A stretch of 45,912 bases of DNA from Bacillota bacterium (GTDB lineage: Bacteria; Bacillota; Clostridia; Lachnospirales; Bianqueaceae). Both the position numbers and the translations under genes were made by a program. Below the pieces are notes generated by a model. It had not been told where the DNA came from, did not search any database, and saw nothing but the letters and a program-made list of their open reading frames with translations. Positions 31,077 to 39,597 of the stretch are shown here, one piece after another (the first letter of the stretch is position 1; every line of letters starts with the position of its first letter). The stretch spans positions 1-45,912 of the forward strand of contig JAFZQZ010000065.1 in assembly GCA_017620135.1 (NCBI GenBank). The letters run 5' to 3'.

Positions 31077-32787
31077 ATCGGACGCGAAGGAAGCGGTGCG
31101 TGAAGCGCGCCTTCTTCTTGCCGGTCTTTTTCAGGAAGTCAGAAAAGAGAAAGAGGCTCAGGACCCGCGGAATATCGCGCAGGCTCTGAGCCTTTTGGTT
31201 CCTTTGGTCAGAAAAAAAGCCCCAAGGGAACAGATCCTCCGTGAAACGCCGGAATCTTTCTGGCTGACACTGCTTGGAAGCCGGGAAGCCAAAGTCCGGA
31301 AGAATACAGCCCGGGTGGTGGGCGAACTATATACAGCATCGTCATCTCCGGTCCTGGCCGGGAGACTGCGGGAGTTGCTTTCGGAAGAACAGGTCCAGAT
31401 GATCCGGCCTTCTTATATCCTGGCGATCGGATCCATGGGATTCGCGCGTCTTCTGGACGATTACAGCGTGCCGGAAGACACGCTGGAAAAACACGCGGCC
31501 GAAGAGAAAGAAGCCCTGCGTAAAGCCCGCCTCGGCGCGGGAGGCTCCCAGGCAGCGCATCGCGCAACAGAACCAGGCGCGGCCGGCTCCGGCGACGGTC
31601 GGTTTTCGGACTTTCCGGCGGACCGCGACCTGATCCTGGTGACCGCGCTCGGTGAACGGAAAAGAAAGATCTCCGCAGCGAAGGTCGCTTCTTCGCAGCA
31701 ATCTGTCCGGCAGCTGCTGCAGCAGGACAGGACCTGGCTGGAAGTGCTGGTCCCGATCAGTGGACCGGAAGAGATCCTGCCGCTGTGCCATACCTGTCTT
31801 ACCGGAGAAGACCCGTACCGCTACCGGATCGAACTGAAGACCTCGGGACCGGGCGCGGCCAATAAAGAAAAGCCTTCCCATGAGGGACGCGGCTATAAGA
31901 TCCGGCGGCTGATCGAGCAGATCGAAGAGACAGCCGGATCCGCTTTGATCAACGATCCGTCTTCCTATGAGGTGGAAGTACGGGTCGAAACGGAAAAACT
32001 GGCCGTGTACGCAGGTCCGAACGATCTGCCGGCGTTACATTGGTTCCTGAAGTTCTGCTGCGCGCCGGATGAGCGCTTTGTTTACCGGAAAGAAGCCATC
32101 CCGGCTTCGATCCATCCGGCTAACGCCGCGATGATCATGCGGCTGACCGCTCCGTACCGGACAGACAGGGAAGAAACGGCTGACGATCCGGCCCTTCAGG
32201 CGGAGGCTGAGCCTTCGAGCCGCCCGGCATCGCCGCGGCGGATCCTGGATCCCTGCTGCGGCAGCGGGACGCTTCTGATCGAACGGGCAGAAGCGGACAC
32301 GAAGCGTCCGCTGGAACTGGTCGGGCTGGATATCGAGCAGCGGGCGGTCCGCGCCGCGAAAAAGAACCTGGCGGCAGCGTTTCAAAAGCCCGAGGATCTT
32401 TTCCTGTCAGGGCAGACAAAGTCCGGGGATCCGGCAGATGAAACAGACTTAGGTGAGACGAGATTTTTGACTGAATGGAAAGTCCTTCAGACAGATCTGA
32501 AAACCTGGAAGCTTCCCGAAAAAGATCGTCCGTTTGATGAGATCTACGCGAATCTGCCGTTCGGTCTTCGTGTCGGTGACCATACAAAAAATGAAGCGCT
32601 GTATGAGGCGCTGATCCGTAATCTGACTCAGTGGCTCGCCCCCGGCGGGATCGCGGCACTCTATACGATGGAAGGCCGGCTGTTGGAAAAGGAACTGGAA
32701 AAAGCTTCCGATCTGCGGATCCTGAAACACTTCCGCCTCCAGGCCGGCGGCCTGACGCCACGACTATATATTATCAAAATGAAATAA
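31057..32787 (+). CDS. Class I SAM-dependent RNA methyltransferase (THUMP/Trm14-like) with helical N-terminal extension
   Basis: The protein has 576 residues if it starts at TTG 31057, which sits 6 bases after GGAGG and overlaps the end of the deaminase gene. In-frame ATGs upstream lie well inside the deaminase gene and lack a site. Residues 1 to about 170 are helical and HEAT-like. A THUMP-like region follows. The catalytic part has ILDPCCGSGTLLIERAE (SAM loop), LVGLDIEQRAVRAAKKNL (acidic ribose contact) and ANLPFGLRVGDHTKNEALY (NLPF, the N-methyltransferase signature). It probably methylates a guanine in tRNA or rRNA at the exocyclic amine. The last codon is followed at once by repeat array C. 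Confidence 0.82.
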   Translation: MANRRNESDAKEAVREARLLLAGLFQEVRKEKEAQDPRNIAQALSLLVPLVRKKAPREQILRETPESFWLTLLGSREAKVRKNTARVVGELYTASSSPVLAGRLRELLSEEQVQMIRPSYILAIGSMGFARLLDDYSVPEDTLEKHAAEEKEALRKARLGAGGSQAAHRATEPGAAGSGDGRFSDFPADRDLILVTALGERKRKISAAKVASSQQSVRQLLQQDRTWLEVLVPISGPEEILPLCHTCLTGEDPYRYRIELKTSGPGAANKEKPSHEGRGYKIRRLIEQIEETAGSALINDPSSYEVEVRVETEKLAVYAGPNDLPALHWFLKFCCAPDERFVYRKEAIPASIHPANAAMIMRLTAPYRTDREETADDPALQAEAEPSSRPASPRRILDPCCGSGTLLIERAEADTKRPLELVGLDIEQRAVRAAKKNLAAAFQKPEDLFLSGQTKSGDPADETDLGETRFLTEWKVLQTDLKTWKLPEKDRPFDEIYANLPFGLRVGDHTKNEALYEALIRNLTQWLAPGGIAALYTMEGRLLEKELEKASDLRILKHFRLQAGGLTPRLYIIKMK

Positions 32788-33055
32788 CTCCTCGCAAAAA
32801 CGGCCTGGTTTCCACCTGTGGGAGAACCTCCTCGCACCAGGACCTAAAGTCCCACCGGTGTCCGTATCATCTGGACGATCCTCCTCGCATATTGGCCTCT
32901 TTTCCCACAGGTGCCCGTAATATTACGCGCATCAGTGGAAAGGGGGCCTTTTTTGCGAGGAAAAGTCAGATGCCACTACGGGCACGGGTGGGGTTTTCCA
33001 GCTATATGCGAGGAGCTTCTCGCAGTGGTGGAAACACCCTCGTTTTTGCGAGGAG
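32788..33055. repeat. Intergenic mirrored repeat array C (exactly centred degenerate palindrome of 268 nt)
   Basis: The block CTCCTCGCA occurs at 32788, 32828 and 32881. Its complement TGCGAGGAG (last copy ending GAA) occurs at 32954, 33007 and 33047. All three pairs are exactly symmetrical about the point between 32921 and 32922, so the arms align over 134 positions without a gap. By hand count about 88 of 134 are complementary. The centre is CGTAATATTACG (32916-32927). Other mirrored blocks are TTTCCACC and CCCACC. The array begins on the base after the methyltransferase stop codon. No gene or T-run is seen in it. Confidence 0.85.
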
Positions 33056-33142
33056 CATGTGCTTTCAGACGAGCGATGTGATTTGTCTGACATAGAAAGG
33101 ATAGCATAGAGAAACATAGTGAGCTTATATTGACAGACTGGT

Positions 33143-33218
33143 AAATTCACGAAAATGTGAATTTTTTGTTAAAATTCGATGAGATATTGTTGACTATTGA
33201 TAAAAATCGATTAAAATA
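33143..33218 (+). promoter_or_regulatory. Leader region of the starch operon: small hairpin with T-run, then probable promoter
   Basis: AAATTCAC (33143-33150) pairs with GTGAATTT (33157-33164) and is followed by six T in total, an AT-rich terminator or operator. Downstream, TTGACT (33190-33195) and TAAAAT (33212-33217) with a 16-base spacer make a probable promoter, 80 bases ahead of the first gene. A second TTGACA at 33130 has no matching -10. Confidence 0.5.
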
Positions 33219-33297
33219 ATTAATGTTTAGATTCTGTTGATTCCAACGGGGCTGAACAGCCGGTTAACGGCAAAAACAATAAAAGGAGAGAAAAATC

Positions 33298-34260
33298 ATG
33301 AAGAAAGTTCTTGTACTTCTGCTGGCAGCCGCGATGGTCCTGTCTCTGACAGCCTGCTCCGGCGGTGGCGGCGGTTCTGTGCTGAAAGATGACGCACATG
33401 CGTCCTGGGTTTCCCACGGTCAGTTCCTGCTGGCTGATGGAACCGAAAACAGCTGGAATGGCAAATCGACCGATCTTTATGAGAAATCCGCTCTGGAAGC
33501 GATCGCTCTGAAAGATGTCAAGGCCATCAGCGAAGACCTTTACAAGGCACTGGAAGGTAAAGATGTCAAATACCTGTATAAGACCGAACTGATCTTCGGT
33601 ACGAACGATGCAGGCTGGACCACCAACTTCCTGAAAGATGGAAAACTGTTCCGTGCCAACGGTTCCTACGCATTCAAGATCGCGCAGTGCACCGTCGATG
33701 TGGATGGGGACAACAAAGTCTACGCAGAAGATCAGTGGATCAGCGATCCCAAGACCGCTTATGCCGAAGCCCTGACCCCGGATACCGTATGGTACCCGAT
33801 CTGGCAGGAAGAGCCCGATGAGTATGGATTCTCCTGGGCCAGCAATCCGGTCGTCATCGGAGGTCCCGGTGTGTATACCCTTGTTATCGCTCAGTACAGC
33901 AGCGTTTCTGCAGCCGGCAACCCCGGATACGGCGTTGGTCTGGTCCTGAAAGAAGCGAAAGACGGTATCGCCTATGAAGAGATCCTGGAATATGTTCCCG
34001 CGGATCATACCTATGGCATCATCGGCGGCTTCAATGACTGGAACGGCGATGTCGCGATGGACAAAGTCGACGACAAGACCTGGACCGGTGAAGTCGAACT
34101 GACTGCCGGCACCGAGTTCAAAGTACGTGCGGACGGCGCATGGGATTACAGCTGGGGCAATGGCGCTGACAACCTTGTCGCGGAAGAAGATGGTACCTAT
34201 GAGGTTACGATCGTATTCAACAGCGCGGACGATGTCAGTGTTACCGCTGTCAAGAAATAA
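33298..34260 (+). CDS. Starch-binding lipoprotein (SusE/X25-like carbohydrate-binding module)
   Basis: The protein has 320 residues with a lipoprotein signal (MKKVLVLLLAAAMVLSLTAC, lipidated Cys 20), followed by a GGGGGS linker. The C-terminal 85 residues (YGIIGGFNDWNGDVAMDKVDD, GTEFKVRADGAWDYSWG, YEVTIVF) form a module like those in SusE/SusF and amylopullulanases that bind starch. The middle part (about 40-235) has repeated aromatic residues but no family I can name. ATG 33298 follows AAAAGGAGAG. It is the first gene of the starch operon and is followed by a terminator that should keep its mRNA more abundant than the rest. It is probably a surface alpha-glucan binding protein. Confidence 0.83.
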   Translation: MKKVLVLLLAAAMVLSLTACSGGGGGSVLKDDAHASWVSHGQFLLADGTENSWNGKSTDLYEKSALEAIALKDVKAISEDLYKALEGKDVKYLYKTELIFGTNDAGWTTNFLKDGKLFRANGSYAFKIAQCTVDVDGDNKVYAEDQWISDPKTAYAEALTPDTVWYPIWQEEPDEYGFSWASNPVVIGGPGVYTLVIAQYSSVSAAGNPGYGVGLVLKEAKDGIAYEEILEYVPADHTYGIIGGFNDWNGDVAMDKVDDKTWTGEVELTAGTEFKVRADGAWDYSWGNGADNLVAEEDGTYEVTIVFNSADDVSVTAVKK

Positions 34261-34278
34261 TTCAGTTCAGTAGAATGG

Positions 34279-34306
34279 AAGGGGCTCATTTTGGGCCCCT
34301 TTGTTT
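34279..34306 (+). terminator. Terminator (partial) after the starch-binding lipoprotein
   Basis: A 7-bp stem AAGGGGC/GCCCCTT (34279-34285 with 34295-34301) is followed by TGTTTCCTT. Located inside the operon, it would reduce expression of downstream genes. Confidence 0.6.
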
Positions 34307-34357
34307 CCTTATATACATAGAGTAGAGAAGCATCGTCGCAGAAGAGGGATGCAAAAC

Positions 34358-36352
34358 ATGAAAATCGTCAAACAATTTATCTGTACGGTATTGGCCGTGT
34401 CACTGTGCCTTGGTTTGTTCGGGTGCGGTAACAGGGTCCCTGATGCCAGTGATTTTGAAGACAACTATACAGATATGCTTCCCGAAAATGCGGAAGACGG
34501 GTTGACGCTTCACGCATTTAACTGGACTTATCATGACATTCTGATCAATCTGGAAAACATCCGAAATGCCGGCTTCAAAAATGTGCTGACCATGCCGGTG
34601 CAGCAGCCGAAGAGCGGGGGCTCCAACTGGTGGGCCTTTTATCAGCCGCTCGGCTTTTTGATTGGTGATGATTCGGCGCTGGGAACGAAGGAAGACCTGG
34701 TAGAGCTCTGCAGTGAAGCAGAAAAATACGGGATCTGTATCCTGGCGGATATCGTCGTCAACCATCTGGCCAACTCGGACGGGGTAGAGACGGAAGCGGA
34801 CGGAACGCCCACGGTCTCCCCGGCAGTCGCCGACTACGAACCGATCATCTACGCGAACCGGAACGAGGATACGGATGGCCACGGCGTTACCTTCCATCAC
34901 AACAAGAATGCCGGCGGATCCGGCGCGGAAACACAGAATTATGCCTATGGCGCGCTTCCCGATCTGGATACATCCAACGCGTATGTACAGGAGCGGGTTC
35001 TTGCGCTTCTTAAAGAATGCATCGACGCCGGGATCGACGGATTCCGTTTTGACGCGGCGAAGCATATCGAGACAGAGCAGGATCCCGATTACCCGAGCGA
35101 TTTCTGGGACAATACCCTGGAAGTCGCGAAAGCCTACTACCACGAGAAGACCGGAAAAGATCTCTATGCCTATGGGGAGATCCTGAATTCGCCGACAGGC
35201 CGTGACCTTAGCGTTTATACCGATCATATGCGGATCACGGATGACGGCTTTACCGCACAGCTCAAGAATGTCTTTGCATCCAAAGATGCCACGAAGATCC
35301 TGAGCGCGATGCTGAAAACCGAAAATGCGTCCGATCTGATCGCATGGGTGGAGAGCCATGACGAATATGTCTCGACCAACACCCACTATTCGGATGTGCG
35401 CGTGGCCAAATACTGGTCGATCATCGCGGCAAAGAAAGGTCTCGGAGGTCTTTATCTGGCGCGGCCGACAGAGGAACTGACCGTCGGACAGATCGGATCC
35501 TACGCGTTTGAAAGCGAATATGTGGCGATCAGCAACCGCTTCCATAACCGCTTCTATGACGCGGAGTCCTATGAATCCGCGGAAGGCGCCATCTATGTGA
35601 ACGAAAAAATAGGTCAGGGTGATGAAGGCGCGCTGATCCTGAACGTCGGCGACGTCGATCCGGAAAAGATCGTGAAAGTTTCCGTTCCTCATCTGGAGAC
35701 GGGCAACTACTATGACGCCTTGACCGGTGAAAAGGTAGTCGTTTCCGACCATATCGCTTATGTCCGCTTTGAGGCGAACGGCATGGCCGTCATCACCCGT
35801 TCGAAAGATGTGCATCCGCAGGTCGAGATCTCCGAGCGTGACTGCACATTCGTCGGTGACAAAGAGATCACACTGAAACCGAAGAACTGCGATGAGGCAT
35901 ATTACTACTTCAACGGTGATTCCGCAAATAAGAATTCCTTTGACGCGGAAACGACAGTGAAGGTTTCGGATCATACAAACGGCGGGAAGTGCGATCTTAC
36001 GATCTATCTGAGAAAAGGCAATAACGTCTTTGAACAGACGCTGACCTACCGGCAAGTGGAACTGATTGAAGGCTGGTTCAATATTATCGGTCTTTCCGAT
36101 AAATACCTGAACGGTGACTATGAACTCTATATCTGGAGCTGGTCACCGGGCCGTTGGAGCCAGGATTTTGAGATCAGGGACGGCGTCCTTCTGATCGATA
36201 CATCCGGCATGACCGGATTCCTGCTCGCGGCTTTCGAACCAGGCTACAAGATCGGTGATCCCACCAACTGGGATTCCCATGTCCTGAAGCAGAGCCCGGA
36301 CATTACCGGCGACCTTCTGAAGGGCGGCTTCTATGACCTCAGCGGATTCTAA
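34358..36352 (+). CDS. Alpha-amylase lipoprotein, GH13
   Basis: The protein has 664 residues from ATG 34358, which is 10 bases after GAGG; ATG 34349 is possible. The signal ends in LGLFGC with lipidated Cys 23. GH13 regions are all present: ADIVVNHL (I), GFRFDAAKH with the nucleophile Asp 232 (II), AYGEIL with acid/base Glu 274 (III) and WVESHDEY with Asp 335 (IV). After about residue 450 there are two beta-rich modules, the first with DKEITLKPKNCDEAYYYFNG (a chitobiase/starch-module-like fold), the second rich in Trp and probably sugar binding. It would hydrolyse internal alpha-1,4 bonds on the cell surface. The operon partners are a pullulanase and a maltodextrin transporter. Confidence 0.93.
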   Translation: MKIVKQFICTVLAVSLCLGLFGCGNRVPDASDFEDNYTDMLPENAEDGLTLHAFNWTYHDILINLENIRNAGFKNVLTMPVQQPKSGGSNWWAFYQPLGFLIGDDSALGTKEDLVELCSEAEKYGICILADIVVNHLANSDGVETEADGTPTVSPAVADYEPIIYANRNEDTDGHGVTFHHNKNAGGSGAETQNYAYGALPDLDTSNAYVQERVLALLKECIDAGIDGFRFDAAKHIETEQDPDYPSDFWDNTLEVAKAYYHEKTGKDLYAYGEILNSPTGRDLSVYTDHMRITDDGFTAQLKNVFASKDATKILSAMLKTENASDLIAWVESHDEYVSTNTHYSDVRVAKYWSIIAAKKGLGGLYLARPTEELTVGQIGSYAFESEYVAISNRFHNRFYDAESYESAEGAIYVNEKIGQGDEGALILNVGDVDPEKIVKVSVPHLETGNYYDALTGEKVVVSDHIAYVRFEANGMAVITRSKDVHPQVEISERDCTFVGDKEITLKPKNCDEAYYYFNGDSANKNSFDAETTVKVSDHTNGGKCDLTIYLRKGNNVFEQTLTYRQVELIEGWFNIIGLSDKYLNGDYELYIWSWSPGRWSQDFEIRDGVLLIDTSGMTGFLLAAFEPGYKIGDPTNWDSHVLKQSPDITGDLLKGGFYDLSGF

Positions 36353-36366
36353 GGAAGGAGAGGCAG

Positions 36367-39126
36367 ATGAAAAGCAAAAGATTCCTTTCTTTGCTGATGG
36401 CGCTCCTCCTGGCTCTTGGCCTCCTTGCCGGCTGCAAAGGTAATGAGGGACCGGACGAAAAGCCGATCCAGCTGGAGAAGGCCGGAGACGTCATCAGCCG
36501 CTACACAAAAGACGACACCGACTATTCATCCATGCCGGCGGAGAAGACGAAGATCCTTCGCCTTCATTACCGCCGGAACGATGATTCCAAAAATGACCGT
36601 GCCTGCTATGAAGCCTGGAACGTCTGGGCCTGGGATATGGAAAACGGCGGGCCCGGCGGCGTTTATGAATTTACCGGGTACGACGATTACGGTGTGTATG
36701 TCGACCTGAGTCTCGATGTACTTTCCGAAGGAAAAGGCACGAGCCTGGTCGGATTCATCGTCCGGACGGACAACTGGTCGAAAGACCCGGACGGGGACCG
36801 GTCCATCGAGATCCTTCCGGAGACGCCCGGCGGCGTACAGAACGCCTGGGTGCGCACCACCGAATCGACCGTTTTCGATACGGAAGAAAATGCCCTTAAG
36901 TCGATCGTCAGCTATGCCATGCTGCGGGACGCGAAGACGCTTTCCGTTTACTTCAAACCTTTATCGGAGAGCTTCAAGGCATATGAACCCCGTTTCTCCA
37001 TGACGTTGAACGGGGAAGAGTATAAGAAGTTCAAGATGGGCGAGTATGATGAAACCCTGAAAAAGGTCGATCTCATCCTGGAAGACGATATCGATATCTG
37101 CGATGTCGTAACGGTCAGTTACCGCTTCGATAAAGACTGGATCTGCCAGGTCGGGCTGATGATGACCTATTACTTCGATACGGCTGAATTCAACGAGCGC
37201 TACGCCTACGACGGCGATGACCTTGGTGCGACCTTTGACAACGAAGAAAACCCGTCAGCGACCATCTTCAAGGTCTGGGCGCCGACCAGCACCGAGGTGA
37301 AGCTGAACATCTACAAAACCGGCGACTATATGACGGACACCGAGCCCGCGGCCGTCTATCCGATGGAAAAGGCCGAAAAAGGCATCTTTACCGTCACGGT
37401 CCCGGAAGACCTGGATGGCCGGTACTACACCTACACCGTTACGAATGCCAAGGGAACGAATGAAGTCGTCGATCCTTACGCGAAAAGCGCCGGCGTGAAC
37501 GGACGCCGCGGCATGATCGTGAACTTCACGAAGCTGAACGCCTCGATCACCGGATGGGAAAACGACCAGCGTCCCTTCGAAGGAAACCGTACGGATGCGG
37601 TCATCTATGAAGCGCACGTGCGCGATATGACGATCAGCGAGACGAGCGGTGTGGACGAGGCGTACCGGGGGAGGTTCATGGGCCTTGCCCAGACCGGCAC
37701 CACCTACACCAAAGACGGCGTGACCGTATCGACCGGACTCGACCATATGAAGGAACTGGGCATTACCCATGTACAGCTGCAGCCGTTCTTCGACTACGCG
37801 TCCGTGGATGAGTCCAAGTCCGGGACAGAGATGTCCAAAGATAACTACAACTGGGGTTACGACCCCTTGAACTACAATGTACTGGAAGGCAGCTATTCGA
37901 CCGATCCCTATGACGGATACGTGAGGATCAGAGAGTTCAAGACGATGGTCATGGCGATGCATGAGGCAGGCCTTTCGATCACGATGGATGTGGTCTACAA
38001 CCATACGGCCGCGTCCGAGAACTCAAGCTTCAATCTGCTGGTTCCGTACTATTATTACCGAACGAAGGCCAACGGCGCTTTCTACAACGGCTCCGGCTGC
38101 GGCAATGAGATGGCTTCCGAGCGGTACATGGTGAACAAGTTCTTCCGGGATTCCTGCAAGTTCTGGACAGACGAGTATCACCTCTCCGGATTCCGGTTTG
38201 ATCTTATGGGCCTGATCGACAATCAGACCATGATCGATATCTACAAGGACTGCAGTCAGATTTATCCGGAGATCCTGATCTACGGCGAGCCGTGGACCGG
38301 CGGTGCTTCCAAACTGAAAGCCGGTATCAGCGATACGGCACTCAGTGAGCAGACGACGGTACAGGAATCGCTGGCACAGGATTTCTTCGCCGGCAGCGGC
38401 GTGATGGTAGGCGCGTTCAATGACGTGATCCGCAACGCGGCCAGAGGCGAGAACAATCCCGGCAAGGGTTACGTACAGGGAAGTTCCTCTGACGCATCGA
38501 CGATCGCGATGTGCGCGGTCGGTATCTTCTCGAAGGAGACCGTGAAGACACAGGCGATCGATCCGGGCCAGGTGCTGAACTACGTATCCTGCCACGATAA
38601 CTACACGCTGTACGATCAGCTGGTCCAGACGATGAACGAAGACCGGCTCCCGGCGGCCTATACGCAGGCGGACTCGATCGTATTTTTGTCCCAGGGCATC
38701 CCGTTCATCCAGGAAGGCGAAGAGTTCATGCGCAGCAAGCTGGATCCGGATACCGGCAAGTACGAGGGCAACTCGTATATCTCCGGAGACTTTGTCAATG
38801 TGATGGACTATTCGCTGAAGATCGATCATGCGGACGTCTTTGAGAAGACGAAAGAGATGATCCAGGTCCGGAAAGAACTGGACGCGCTCAGACTTTCCAG
38901 CCGGGACGAGATCAGATCGAGAATGTCAGAGGTCACCTCGGAAAAAGGAAATGTTTCCTATACGGTCGATGACCTGCTGATCATCCACTCGCTGACCGGA
39001 ACGACGGTTGAGCTTGACGGTACCTATGAGATCCTGTACTCGAACCTGCGTGACGCGGGCGAGAAGGTCTCCGGATCTTTCGATGTGATGGGCAACGAAT
39101 CCATCGTTCTTCGGAAGGGAGAGTGA
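36367..39126 (+). CDS. pulA: Type I pullulanase lipoprotein
   Basis: The protein has 919 residues with a lipoprotein signal (lipidated Cys 23 in LLAGC). It starts with a CBM41-like starch-binding domain (LRLHYRRNDDSKNDRACYEAWNVWAWD), then a CBM48-like module (ATIFKVWAPTSTEVKLNIYKTGD). The GH13 barrel carries the pullulanase hallmark YNWGYDP (about residue 493), MDVVYNHTA, GFRFDLMG (nucleophile Asp 612), YGEPWTGG (acid Glu 641) and SCHDNYTL. It cuts alpha-1,6 branches. It follows the amylase by 14 bases with AAGGAGAGG as ribosome site. Together they convert starch or glycogen to linear maltodextrins outside the cell. Confidence 0.96.
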   Translation: MKSKRFLSLLMALLLALGLLAGCKGNEGPDEKPIQLEKAGDVISRYTKDDTDYSSMPAEKTKILRLHYRRNDDSKNDRACYEAWNVWAWDMENGGPGGVYEFTGYDDYGVYVDLSLDVLSEGKGTSLVGFIVRTDNWSKDPDGDRSIEILPETPGGVQNAWVRTTESTVFDTEENALKSIVSYAMLRDAKTLSVYFKPLSESFKAYEPRFSMTLNGEEYKKFKMGEYDETLKKVDLILEDDIDICDVVTVSYRFDKDWICQVGLMMTYYFDTAEFNERYAYDGDDLGATFDNEENPSATIFKVWAPTSTEVKLNIYKTGDYMTDTEPAAVYPMEKAEKGIFTVTVPEDLDGRYYTYTVTNAKGTNEVVDPYAKSAGVNGRRGMIVNFTKLNASITGWENDQRPFEGNRTDAVIYEAHVRDMTISETSGVDEAYRGRFMGLAQTGTTYTKDGVTVSTGLDHMKELGITHVQLQPFFDYASVDESKSGTEMSKDNYNWGYDPLNYNVLEGSYSTDPYDGYVRIREFKTMVMAMHEAGLSITMDVVYNHTAASENSSFNLLVPYYYYRTKANGAFYNGSGCGNEMASERYMVNKFFRDSCKFWTDEYHLSGFRFDLMGLIDNQTMIDIYKDCSQIYPEILIYGEPWTGGASKLKAGISDTALSEQTTVQESLAQDFFAGSGVMVGAFNDVIRNAARGENNPGKGYVQGSSSDASTIAMCAVGIFSKETVKTQAIDPGQVLNYVSCHDNYTLYDQLVQTMNEDRLPAAYTQADSIVFLSQGIPFIQEGEEFMRSKLDPDTGKYEGNSYISGDFVNVMDYSLKIDHADVFEKTKEMIQVRKELDALRLSSRDEIRSRMSEVTSEKGNVSYTVDDLLIIHSLTGTTVELDGTYEILYSNLRDAGEKVSGSFDVMGNESIVLRKGE

Positions 39127-39127
39127 T

Positions 39128-39541
39128 ATGTTCAGCCACGGAGACATCAGTACAGAGATCGATAAAAAGCCGTTCGTTTTTACGGTGATCGCCTTATCAG
39201 GCAGTCTGATCGGCGCGGTCCTGCTCTTTGTTTTCAGCAAAGGGGACGGACTCGCGATCTTCGCGGGGATTATGCTGAGCCTTGTTTTTCTGGCCTCCGC
39301 GGCGGTCCTGTTCGCGATGGTGACCGATCAGGCGTACATTGAAGATGGTACCTTATTTATGCGCTACATGTTCCGAAAAAGCCGGATCCCTTTGAAGGAG
39401 ATCGGCAAAGTTTCCTACAAGGACAACGTCCATTCTGTCTATAACAAGAAAGGCGCGCTTGTCGGAACGATCAATGCTCAGCTGACAGGGATCGACAAGA
39501 TCCTCTACCAGCTGGAAAAAAGCGGCGCTTCCTTCGTATAG
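39128..39541 (+). CDS. Small membrane protein with PH-like (bPH) domain
   Basis: The protein has 137 residues. The ATG lies 1 base after the pullulanase stop with GGGAGAG upstream. Two transmembrane helices at about 17-37 and 43-66 are followed by a cytoplasmic beta-rich domain (YIEDGTLFMRYMFRKSRIPLKEIGKVSYKDNVHSV) resembling bacterial PH/DUF304 modules. I know of no role for such a protein in maltodextrin uptake. Its exact fit between pullulanase and ATPase suggests it works in membrane handling of this system. The function is inferred only from position. Confidence 0.7.
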   Translation: MFSHGDISTEIDKKPFVFTVIALSGSLIGAVLLFVFSKGDGLAIFAGIMLSLVFLASAAVLFAMVTDQAYIEDGTLFMRYMFRKSRIPLKEIGKVSYKDNVHSVYNKKGALVGTINAQLTGIDKILYQLEKSGASFV

Positions 39542-39556
39542 CGAAGGCCGCATCAG

Positions 39557-39586
39557 TTTGTTATAAAAAAACCTTTTATAAACAAA
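39557..39586 (+). other. Hairpin just upstream of the ATPase ribosome site
   Basis: TTTGTTATAAAA (39557-39568) pairs with TTTTATAAACAAA (39574-39586) with one bulged A around AAACC. The ribosome site GGGAGGAG starts at 39587. The stem may protect or process the mRNA between pullulanase and transporter parts. Confidence 0.5.
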
Positions 39587-39597
39587 GGGAGGAGATT

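Noticed and set aside
32918-32926. TAATATTAC at the centre of array C equals the nick site of geminivirus-type rolling-circle origins.
   Set aside because: It is part of a short palindrome that arises easily by chance at a symmetry centre, and there is no Rep gene or other viral feature.
11752-33055. The mirrored arrays as retron msr-msd or diversity-generating template repeats.
   Set aside because: No reverse transcriptase gene is present in the window; the idea would need a genome-wide search.
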